IMG/VR virus record: IMGVR_UViG_3300035666_000157
Coordinates: 1 to 24,266 of that record
Length of the DNA: 24,266 bases
Direction: 5' to 3' (one strand)
From: a virus
In this document: positions 13,082-20,700 of the stretch, one piece after another
Layout of the letters: each line of letters starts with the position of its first letter
Numbering within the stretch: the stretch's first letter is position 1
Notes under the pieces: generated by a model
What the model saw: the letters and a program-made list of their open reading frames with translations, nothing else
What the model was told of the DNA's origin: nothing
Databases searched by the model: none
Position numbers and translations under genes: made by a program

Positions 13082-14436
13082 TGCCGTTCCTCACCACACT
13101 CATCAAGCGGTTCACCGCCCCGGCGCTACCTAACGCCACGCAGGAGTACGACCAGAGATACTTTGACAAGTTCAACTCCATCCTGCGTCTGTACTTCAAC
13201 CAGCTTGATCAACTTCTGGGGCAACTTGTGTCTACCTCCTCAACTGTTCCAGTTTCAATCGGCGGGACAAACGTAGATGCGTTCGGCCGCCTGCGGACAA
13301 GCTCTCCCTACACGCTGTTTGATTCTCAAAATCGTTACGAGAAGAACGATCTGTTTAGCGAGACCACCGCTACAGGCGGCACGGTCACATATGACGCCAA
13401 TGCAAGCACAGTTGAACTAAACGTCACAGCTACTTCAGGTAGCGAGGTTGTACGGCAAAGTTACCGCTCGTTCTCGTATCAGCCCGGTAAGGGCCTATTG
13501 GTGTTCAACACCTTTGTGATGGGCGCGGCCAAGACCGATCTGCGTATGCGGGTCGGTTACTTCAACACACAGAACGGCGTGTTCCTTGAGCGCTCTGGAA
13601 CGGACATCAAGATTGTTCGCAGGACTTACACCTCGGGCGCTGCGGTGGACAACCCTGTCCTTCAGGCAAACTGGAACGGCGACAAACTTGACGGGACCGG
13701 AGACTCTGCGATCACCCTTGATTTGACCAAAGCCCAGATCCTTTGGATGGACTTTGAATGGCTGGGGGTGGGATCTGTCCGGGTGGGGTTCGTGATTGAT
13801 GGGCAGTTCATCGTCTGCCACACCTTTGAGAACGCGAACAACCTGACCTCGGTCTACATGACCACCGCTATCCTGCCGGTGCGCTACGAGGTCACAAACC
13901 TCAACACAACGGCATCGGCCAGCACCTTTAAGCAAGTTTGCTCATCGGTCATCTCCGAGGGCGGATACGAGAAGAAGGTTGCGCCGTTTGTGGCCCGCAT
14001 GACCACGGTCAACTCAAGCATCGGCACAAGTTTTGTCCCCTTGGTTTCGATTCGCTTGGCATCAGGCAGGACTGGCGCAGTTGTCATTCCTGATGGATAC
14101 TCCGTGCTACCGACCTCTTCAGGTTCAACGACCTTTGAGATCGTGCTTGTCAAGAACCCGACCCTCACAGGAGCCTCCTGGGGCGCAACGGACTCCAACA
14201 ATGTCGAGCGCGATCTGTCAGCAACGTCCTTCACAGGTGGGACGATCATTGAGTCTCAGTACGTCTTGTCCTCAAACCAAGCGCGGGCGCTGGTTACGGG
14301 CGGGTCGGATTACAACTGGGACTTGCAACTCGGTGCCACCATCGGCGGAACGAGTGATATCTACACCGTGGCTGCGCGGACAACGAGCGGTACGCAGAAC
14401 GCTATCGCCAGTTTCTCTTTCTGGGATCTGACGTAA
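13081..14436 (+). CDS. Virion structural protein, beta-rich, 451 residues
   Basis: ATG 13081 overlaps the previous stop by one base (TGATG). The N-terminal 65 residues are helical (EYDQRYFDKFNSILRLYFNQ). A conserved junction NVDAFGRLRTSSPYTLFDSQ follows, then a jelly-roll-like beta domain with RQSYRSFSYQPGKGLLVF, GVFLERSGTDIKIVRRTY and QILWMDFEWLGVGSVRVGFV. The C-terminal half is Thr/Ser/Val-rich. This layout resembles phage proteins with lectin-like beta domains that decorate the capsid or tail; similar proteins in marine phages have been labelled only structural. No catalytic triad or membrane segment is seen. It is placed between the nozzle-like protein and the large internal-type proteins. 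Confidence 0.8.
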   Translation: MPFLTTLIKRFTAPALPNATQEYDQRYFDKFNSILRLYFNQLDQLLGQLVSTSSTVPVSIGGTNVDAFGRLRTSSPYTLFDSQNRYEKNDLFSETTATGGTVTYDANASTVELNVTATSGSEVVRQSYRSFSYQPGKGLLVFNTFVMGAAKTDLRMRVGYFNTQNGVFLERSGTDIKIVRRTYTSGAAVDNPVLQANWNGDKLDGTGDSAITLDLTKAQILWMDFEWLGVGSVRVGFVIDGQFIVCHTFENANNLTSVYMTTAILPVRYEVTNLNTTASASTFKQVCSSVISEGGYEKKVAPFVARMTTVNSSIGTSFVPLVSIRLASGRTGAVVIPDGYSVLPTSSGSTTFEIVLVKNPTLTGASWGATDSNNVERDLSATSFTGGTIIESQYVLSSNQARALVTGGSDYNWDLQLGATIGGTSDIYTVAARTTSGTQNAIASFSFWDLT

Positions 14437-16946
14437 TGGCAGCGCCTCTTTACACAACACTTACTTCTGGCTCATCTGCTGGTGATATTGCTGCTGCGTA
14501 CAACGATTTCATTTCTGGACGCGGTGGTGACACGCAGGCCAATCAAGCAGAAGCAATTAATTTTCTGCAAGGGCTTGGCATAACATCTGGAACGATTGAC
14601 TCTGCGTACGATATATACAAGTCATCATTTGGGGCTCCTGCCCCTACTGCGGCCCCTGCTCCGCCTCCTACCGATGCACCTGCCTATCAAGCCCCCGCCT
14701 ATCAGGAACCGACTTACCAAGACTACTACGACATAGACAGGTATCAACCGGAGACAAACTGGGACTACATCACTAACGTAGTCAACCCCACACTTGCTCC
14801 CACACCTGCTCCGACCCCGGCACCTACGGCGGCACCAACTGCCGCTCCAACTAGTCCGCAATTTGTATTTGCTGAAAACGCAGATCAGTTAGGTTTTTGG
14901 TCTCAGCCCGCAAGTTCTGAGACGGGAGAAGCCGCAAGTTGGCAACCAGGAGATGGTCAATGGCTACAAGAGACGCAAGCGGGCCTTCCAGCAGGGTTTA
15001 AGGCTGCGGTAAAACAAACTCCAGGAGATGGATACACCGATACAACATACGCAATTTTTGGGCCTGACGGCAAAAAAGTACAAGAACAAACAGTCAGGTA
15101 TGAGCAGCAAGGACTTGGGGGCCTGCTTCGGGAAAGCGCAAAAGATCTTGCGCCATTGGCGCTTATGGCGCTTGGTATGCCAGGGGCAGAAAGCCTTGGT
15201 GCAACGCTAGGTTCTTCAGTTGCCAACACCCTTGGTATTCAAGGACTTAGTGCGGCACAAACGGCGGCTCTTGGGTCAGCGGTAGGCGGTGCGGGTGTAG
15301 GGTTGGCGCAAGGCCAAGACCCGTTGGATGTGCTGAAAACTGCGGCGGGATCGTATTTGGGCTCCACACTGAGCAGCCTTGCGCCCACCAATATCACTGG
15401 TGTGCCTGTTGTGGATAAAGCACTGTCCGCCGCAGCGTCATCAGGGATAAAAGCAGCGGTAACTGGCGGCGATGCTGGGCAAGCGCTGATGAGTTCGTTG
15501 ACCGGCTCGTTGACTGGCGCAGCAAGCAATACCGTAGCAGATGTGCTTGGGATCGACCCAAAACTTCTGAATGCAGGCATATCGCTTGTACAGGCAGGAG
15601 AAAACCCACAGGCGATCTTCAATGCTATTGTCGGTACAGCAAAAGCAACGGGTATTGATAAGCCAGCAACCAAAGTTGCAGAAGCAGGACAAGGATCACA
15701 GGACTTTTACACAGCGTTGCTAGATGCTTTTGGTCAGCCACAAGATACTGGCGTTGATTCCGGTACGCAATATGCTTCGTCAGAGCCTATTGTTGTCAGC
15801 GGCGTGCCTATTGGTGCGTGGAATGCCTCAAAGATTGCACCGGACTTTGTAGCGCCCGCTGGCACACGTTTGGCTACCGTTGAAGAGTTTGAAAGTGGCG
15901 CTGCTAAGTACGATGCAGAGCGTGATGCGTGGCTCATGCCTACAACGAATACTATTCGTGATATTGGCAATGTCACCAAAATTGACCCCTCGACTGAGTT
16001 GACACTTTTATCTGGCATGACTCCAGAGGGTTTTTATCTGGAAGATACAGATGCAACTTTGAACGATATTCTGTCTAGTGTTCAGCCGACAGATCAACCT
16101 TTGCTGCAAACAGATCAATCGGATCTTGATGCGCTGTTGAATGCTGCGGCCAATATGGGTGCTTCAACCGGAGCGCCTGCCGACCAAGTTATCACAACAA
16201 CGGGGCGGAAAGACAACCTAGAAATTGATCCGTGGTTGCAACCGTTTGTTAGCGATCCACGGTATGTTCAAGTAACTGAAGGCGAAGTTCAGCAGATTCC
16301 TGTTACTGGAACAAAACTGAAAGAAGATGGAGTAGTCATACCGGAATGGGACATTCTTTCTGAGCCTGTACCAACCCCGGCTCCGACTCCCGCCCCAACA
16401 CCGGCCCCAACACCGGCACCGACCCCTGCTCCAACTCCGGCACCCACGCCTACCCCGACTCCCGCACCAACTGCTGCACCAACCGCTGCCCCAACACCGG
16501 CCCCGACACCTGCACCTACTCCTGCGCCCATTGCGCCACCACCCGGAGTAATTGAAGGGCCGTCAACTATTGAAGTGACTGGAACTCGGCCAACGCCTGA
16601 GCCCACGTTGCCTCCCGTCACTCCTGAACCTACGCCAGCCCCAACACCGGCCCCGACACCCGCTCCCACTCCTGCGCCTACGCCCGCTCCGACACCGGCA
16701 CCCACTCCGGCCCCCACACCGGCACCAACTCCGGCACCCACGCCAAGGCCCACACCGAAGCCCACAGCGGCACCGTCTCCGCAGATAATCCAAACAGGGG
16801 CACCAGGGGGGCCAACCGTCCACAACCCCATCATGGCGCAGGTGGACCCGTATGACTTAGACAGGTTGTTCTCACTGCTACCCAGAGAAACGACCTTGGA
16901 AGAACTGATGCAAATCATCCAGGCGGGTAACCGCCGTAGGAGTTAA
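14436..16946 (+). CDS. Large protein with two PTPA linkers, putative internal virion protein
   Basis: 836 residues, ATG 14436 overlapping the previous stop (TAATG). Residues 1-65 are helical ([20 protein letters not shown]). Residues 66-130 are Pro/Ala/Tyr-rich ([15 protein letters not shown], then PTPAPTPAP). About 220-410 is a Gly/Ala-rich hydrophobic helical region ([20 protein letters not shown]) with glycine-zipper-like spacing suited to membrane insertion. About 440-640 is a mixed domain. Two long PTPA-repeat blocks follow at 646-703 and 730-779, divided by TIEVTGTRP, and a short helical tail ([20 protein letters not shown]). VTGTK and VTGTR motifs flank the linkers. Given size, composition and position beside other such genes, it may be an ejected internal protein, but this is inference; a tail or fibre protein is the alternative. 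Confidence 0.7.
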   Translation: MAAPLYTTLTSGSSAGDIAAAYNDFISGRGGDTQANQAEAINFLQGLGITSGTIDSAYDIYKSSFGAPAPTAAPAPPPTDAPAYQAPAYQEPTYQDYYDIDRYQPETNWDYITNVVNPTLAPTPAPTPAPTAAPTAAPTSPQFVFAENADQLGFWSQPASSETGEAASWQPGDGQWLQETQAGLPAGFKAAVKQTPGDGYTDTTYAIFGPDGKKVQEQTVRYEQQGLGGLLRESAKDLAPLALMALGMPGAESLGATLGSSVANTLGIQGLSAAQTAALGSAVGGAGVGLAQGQDPLDVLKTAAGSYLGSTLSSLAPTNITGVPVVDKALSAAASSGIKAAVTGGDAGQALMSSLTGSLTGAASNTVADVLGIDPKLLNAGISLVQAGENPQAIFNAIVGTAKATGIDKPATKVAEAGQGSQDFYTALLDAFGQPQDTGVDSGTQYASSEPIVVSGVPIGAWNASKIAPDFVAPAGTRLATVEEFESGAAKYDAERDAWLMPTTNTIRDIGNVTKIDPSTELTLLSGMTPEGFYLEDTDATLNDILSSVQPTDQPLLQTDQSDLDALLNAAANMGASTGAPADQVITTTGRKDNLEIDPWLQPFVSDPRYVQVTEGEVQQIPVTGTKLKEDGVVIPEWDILSEPVPTPAPTPAPTPAPTPAPTPAPTPAPTPTPTPAPTAAPTAAPTPAPTPAPTPAPIAPPPGVIEGPSTIEVTGTRPTPEPTLPPVTPEPTPAPTPAPTPAPTPAPTPAPTPAPTPAPTPAPTPAPTPRPTPKPTAAPSPQIIQTGAPGGPTVHNPIMAQVDPYDLDRLFSLLPRETTLEELMQIIQAGNRRRS
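16371..16544 (+). repeat. PTPA repeat block 1 (12-base period)
   Basis: An in-frame repeat encoding Pro-Thr-Pro-Ala units, with a few variants (PTPT, PTAA). Codons within the repeat vary freely (CCA, CCG, CCC, CCT; ACC, ACT, ACA), so the amino-acid pattern is kept more strictly than the DNA pattern. It predicts an extended, protease-resistant linker of polyproline type. Confidence 0.85.
16623..16773 (+). repeat. PTPA repeat block 2 (12-base period)
   Basis: A second in-frame PTPA array, opening as PEPTPAP and closing with basic variants [11 protein letters not shown]. It is separated from block 1 by about 26 residues containing IEVTGTRP. It is the same kind of linker, with a slight positive charge at its C-terminal end. 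Confidence 0.85.
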
Positions 16947-16948
16947 AA

Positions 16949-18922
16949 ATGTCTATTACGTGGGATTCCGTATCCGAAGAGTGGATTGATAGCGGTGAAA
17001 ACTCCGAAGGGTATACAGGAGAAAGCCAGCAAACTTGGGTTTTCCCCCCAGGCGACAGCAACATTTCTGACTACGTTGTCACGGATACCGGCCTAATTCA
17101 AAGCCCTGGTGGAGATTTCGGCACGTTCAAGAACGGCACTTGGACTCCGTACACTGGCGGAGATATTGACACGTTTCTGTCTGGCTCATCGGCCCCAACA
17201 GGTGTAGCTCGCACTGCTGCCCAAAAAGCCAGTCAGTACATCAAAAAACTCTTCACTGGTGAAGGCTCAATGGCTGACTACGGCACTGCCATCGCGGGCC
17301 TCATGGGCTTGTACGAGCAGATGAACAAGGACCGCTCCCCCAAGATGTGGGAGGGCAAGGTTGAAAAGACGCCGTACACCGCTCCAACGGTCACGCCCCA
17401 GTACCAAGCGGCAATCCAGCAGCGCCCCTACGGTGAGCGCCTGATGGGGATGAACCCGTTCAGTTACACGGGCGGGATCGCCGCTGCGCCTGTTGCGCCG
17501 ACGAAGTCAATCTTTGCTGCTCCTCCTGAAGCAAAGCCTGATGAAACACCAGTAACCACAATGCCTGTGGCGCAGGAGCCTACGCCCGCTTCTGGAGTAT
17601 CAAAATTGTTGCCCGTGCCTGAAAATTACACTGCTGCCGCTGAAGGTGGACTGATGGGTTTTGCCCGTGGCGGTGCGATGCCGCCGCGCTATCTTCGTGG
17701 CAAAACTGATGGCATGGCAGACAAGATCCCGAGTAACATCGACGGCGTCCAACCTGCCAAACTGAGCCACGGAGAGTTCGTGATTCCTGCTGATGTCGTC
17801 TCCCATCTTGGCAACGGGAACTCCGATGCCGGGGCAAAGGTTCTGTACAAGATGATGGACCGTGTCCGTCAAGCACGTACCGGCACCAAGAAGCAGGGCA
17901 AGCAGATCAACCCCGAGAAATTTACGCCCGGTGGAATCGCTGGATATGCCGGTGGTGGAGCGGTTGCTTTCCAAACAGGGGGTAGTGCGGTCAACGCAAC
18001 AGGAACTGGTGGAACGCTTACGGGCGGCTTGTCTCCTTACATTGGCGACTACGTTGCCGGTCCCCAAGGCTATCTCAGCAAGGCTTGGGGGCTAAGTGAA
18101 AAGCCGTATGAAGCCTACCAAGGCCCCTTGACCGCTGGGCTTGCGCCCCTTCAACAGCAGGCGCTTGGTGACTACGGCAACCTGCAAGTTCCCGGCGCAA
18201 TGGGCGCAGCTACTCAGACTGCGGGGGATGTAGCCGGTAAATTTGGCAGCATGTCTTACAACCCTGTGGGAAGTATGTTTAACGCCCAGCAGGCACAGGC
18301 GTACATGAACCCGTACTTGCAGGCTGCGCTTGACCCGCAACTCAAGGAACTGACGCGGCAGTCAGACATCACTCGGATGGGGGATGCTGCACGGCTTGCT
18401 GGTGCTGGGGCTTACGGCGGTTCTCGACAAGCCATCATGGAAGCCGAAGGCCGCAGGAATCTGTTGAGCAAGCAGGCAGATGTTCTGGGCACTGGATACG
18501 CAACGGCCTACGACAAGGCCATGCAGCAGTTCAACGCAGACCAAGCCCGCAAGATTGGTGAAGCGCAGTACGGCGCTGACTACGGCATGAAGGCTTTGCA
18601 GAGTCAACTGGGCGCAGCGCAAGCGCAAAGCGGCCTCGCGCAGTCTGAATTTGATCTTGGTTTGAAGGGCTTGGCTGCGCAAATGAGTGCTGGCGATGTG
18701 CAGCGCGGAGCGGAGAAGGAATCCGTAGAGGCTGGTATCCGCCAGTGGCAAGAAGCCCAGAAGTATCCATATGAGCAGTTGAAGTTTGCTCAGAGCATGA
18801 TCCAGGGTTTGCCTGTTTCAACCAGTACGACCACGCCGACGACTTCGATGTTCAGTGACCTGACACAAGGAATCGGCGGGCTACTGGGCCTGTATCAGCA
18901 ATTGAGCAAGGTTGGTGGTTGA
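16949..18922 (+). CDS. Putative internal virion protein with DGMADKIP and HGEFVIP motifs
   Basis: 657 residues from ATG 16949, with TAGGAG seven bases upstream. An N-terminal Ser/Asp/Thr-rich part is followed by a helical segment (AQKASQYIKKLFTGEGSMAD, 90-125) and a Pro-rich linker (about 180-225). At 232-242 lies EGGLMGFARGG. The signature GKTDGMADKIPSNIDGVQPA, then KLSHGEFVIPADVVSHLGNG (about 251-290), is shared by many phage proteins of this genomic position. KQINPEKFTPGGIAGYA ends that block. The C-terminal 300 residues are Gln/Ala-rich helices (LGAAQAQSGLAQSEFDLGLK) suited to a rod or channel. By composition and neighbours it may be an internal/ejection protein; no enzyme motif is clear. 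Confidence 0.7.
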   Translation: MSITWDSVSEEWIDSGENSEGYTGESQQTWVFPPGDSNISDYVVTDTGLIQSPGGDFGTFKNGTWTPYTGGDIDTFLSGSSAPTGVARTAAQKASQYIKKLFTGEGSMADYGTAIAGLMGLYEQMNKDRSPKMWEGKVEKTPYTAPTVTPQYQAAIQQRPYGERLMGMNPFSYTGGIAAAPVAPTKSIFAAPPEAKPDETPVTTMPVAQEPTPASGVSKLLPVPENYTAAAEGGLMGFARGGAMPPRYLRGKTDGMADKIPSNIDGVQPAKLSHGEFVIPADVVSHLGNGNSDAGAKVLYKMMDRVRQARTGTKKQGKQINPEKFTPGGIAGYAGGGAVAFQTGGSAVNATGTGGTLTGGLSPYIGDYVAGPQGYLSKAWGLSEKPYEAYQGPLTAGLAPLQQQALGDYGNLQVPGAMGAATQTAGDVAGKFGSMSYNPVGSMFNAQQAQAYMNPYLQAALDPQLKELTRQSDITRMGDAARLAGAGAYGGSRQAIMEAEGRRNLLSKQADVLGTGYATAYDKAMQQFNADQARKIGEAQYGADYGMKALQSQLGAAQAQSGLAQSEFDLGLKGLAAQMSAGDVQRGAEKESVEAGIRQWQEAQKYPYEQLKFAQSMIQGLPVSTSTTTPTTSMFSDLTQGIGGLLGLYQQLSKVGG

Positions 18923-18924
18923 TC

Positions 18925-20691
18925 ATGATGCAAACACAAACTCAAGTTCCGCCCGCTCTTCAAGTGCTGATGAGCATGGGTGCGCAACCCACTGCTCCCG
19001 GCCCGATGGGGCAACCTATCCCTACGATTGCTTCACAAAAGGTAGAACAACAAGCACAAGGGCTTGAGGCTCTGATGCCGGGTGTTCGCCAGCAAGCGAT
19101 GCAAAGCGCACAGGCAGCGCAGCCTGTTACCCAGGCGCAACTTCAGCAAGCACTGCAACAGAGAGAACCTGTGATGGCGGCAGAAGGTGGGCTGATGCAG
19201 TTGCCTGCGCATAACATGCGGTTTGCCGAAGGCGGTGTGATTGGGTATGCAGAAGGAGGTACGCCAAGAACGTATGGTTATGCGCCTGACTACGAAGATG
19301 CTAGGCGCATGGGCATAAATTTGAGCCCGTACGACTCGCCGGAAGTTCGCAGAGAAAAACTTGAGCGCCTGCAAAAGATGCGAGAGTTTGAAGCGTCTCC
19401 AGATCGCGGTGTTGCCATTCCTACAGAAGCAAGCCAAGCAAACGAACAGGCATTGTCTCAAGCATTTAGCCCTGCTGCACAGCAAGCAAGAATGCGGGAT
19501 ATGCCGCAGCGTCCTGCGCAATCGGTGTCGTTGCCTAAAGCACAACCGCAACGCACAGGTATTGCTGCTGTTAGCCCCACCCGAACCCAACCCCGTGCAG
19601 AACCTTCCGCACCAGTAGAGATGCTTCCTGACACCCGCGAATCCACAGCGGTGAATCCGTCAGAGGCAGCGTTGATGTACGCAAAAACACAAGGGGCGAT
19701 CAAAGATCTTGGTGAGCGCTTGAGCAAACCTCGTGAAGAGTCACAGCAAGAAAAAGACTACCGTGCCGCCATGATGGGCGAGTACCAGCGCGGCTTGGGT
19801 TCGCTTGCTTCTTCGGAAGAACGGTTTGAGAAAGCCAAGCAAGAACGTCTTGCATCTCAACAAGGCAGAGGCTTGAGTGATCTTGCTTCCTTCCTTGCTC
19901 GCGCTGGCGGGGCTGGGTCGCTGTTTGGCGGGCTTGGCAAAGCACAGATTGGCATGGAGCCAATTTTGTCAGCGCGGGCTCAAGAGGAACAGAAGTTCCG
20001 TGAACAAGAATTGATGTTTAAGGACAAGTTGGATGAGCGCCGGGGTATTGTGGAGAACCTGAAACTCTCTACGATGCGCAATGATGCAGAGGCTCAACGC
20101 GCATGGGCTAATGAGTTGCGTAAGAACGATGCCGAAATGGCAAGACTTGGCATCACGCTTGGCACTGAGCGGATGAAAGAGTTGTCTACTGGTGAGCGTG
20201 AAGCAGCGAAGACTTCTGCCCAAGCCAAGGAAGGCGAACTCAATCGCGCAAATACCATTGAAGTTGAGCGTATGCGCCGCGCCACTGCTGATCGGCCTGG
20301 AGAGACGGAGCGCATCTTCAACAAGTTCAACGAACTCAAGGCCAAAGATCCTGCGGCGGCAGAGCAGTATCTGCAAAGCATTGAGCGCATCAAGGGGCTT
20401 GGTCGTGGCGTAGAGGAAAAGGCAGAGTTTGCGCGATTGCGGCAACAGGCTACCATGCTTCAGAATGAACTGAAGGCAGCAATGGAAACTGATCCACTTG
20501 GCAAATCGCCACGGATTGCAGATCTTCGCGCTAAGTTGGACGGGATCTACAAGCAGCTTGGTGGAGAATCCGCTCCTGCTGCTGGCAAAACCATGTCAAT
20601 GGCTGACGTTCAAGCAACTGCCAAGGCAAGTGGTAAGACTGTTGATGAAGTGAAGAAGGCCGCTGCTGCTGCTGGTTACACCGTTCAATAA
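18925..20691 (+). CDS. Coiled-coil putative internal virion protein with AEGG motifs
   Basis: 588 residues from ATG 18925; ATG 18928 and a TTG at 18919 overlapping the previous stop are alternatives. The GGTGG at 18914-18918 suits 18925. Residues 1-85 are Gln/Met/Ala-rich (MQSAQAAQPVTQAQLQQALQ). EGGLMQLP begins at 87 and FAEGGVIGYAEGG at 100-112. About 125-230 is Pro/Gln/Arg-rich and likely disordered. From about 250 to 550 a long charged coiled coil (EESQQEKDYRAAMMGEYQRG, RAQEEQKFREQELMFKDKLD) is broken by a Gly/Ala hydrophobic patch (LASFLARAGGAGSLFGGLGK). The C-terminus MSMADVQATAKASGKTVDEV is a small helical module found at the end of other phage proteins. The stop is nine bases before the polyvalent gene, so the two are likely co-translated and packaged together, which is inference. 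Confidence 0.7.
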   Translation: MMQTQTQVPPALQVLMSMGAQPTAPGPMGQPIPTIASQKVEQQAQGLEALMPGVRQQAMQSAQAAQPVTQAQLQQALQQREPVMAAEGGLMQLPAHNMRFAEGGVIGYAEGGTPRTYGYAPDYEDARRMGINLSPYDSPEVRREKLERLQKMREFEASPDRGVAIPTEASQANEQALSQAFSPAAQQARMRDMPQRPAQSVSLPKAQPQRTGIAAVSPTRTQPRAEPSAPVEMLPDTRESTAVNPSEAALMYAKTQGAIKDLGERLSKPREESQQEKDYRAAMMGEYQRGLGSLASSEERFEKAKQERLASQQGRGLSDLASFLARAGGAGSLFGGLGKAQIGMEPILSARAQEEQKFREQELMFKDKLDERRGIVENLKLSTMRNDAEAQRAWANELRKNDAEMARLGITLGTERMKELSTGEREAAKTSAQAKEGELNRANTIEVERMRRATADRPGETERIFNKFNELKAKDPAAAEQYLQSIERIKGLGRGVEEKAEFARLRQQATMLQNELKAAMETDPLGKSPRIADLRAKLDGIYKQLGGESAPAAGKTMSMADVQATAKASGKTVDEVKKAAAAAGYTVQ

Positions 20692-20700
20692 GAGGTATAC

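Noticed and set aside
16371-16773. Possible CRISPR array or minisatellite
   Set aside because: The period is 12 bases in frame, with no unique spacers. It is a coding PTPA repeat.
16289-16918. Minus-strand open frame of 209 residues rich in Gly-Val-Gly-Ala
   Set aside because: It is the antisense of the PTPA arrays; the 12-base repeat automatically opens this frame. There is no ribosome site and no family resemblance.
18919-18924. TTG start overlapping the previous stop
   Set aside because: Possible, but two ATG codons follow within nine bases and GGTGG is better spaced for ATG 18925.
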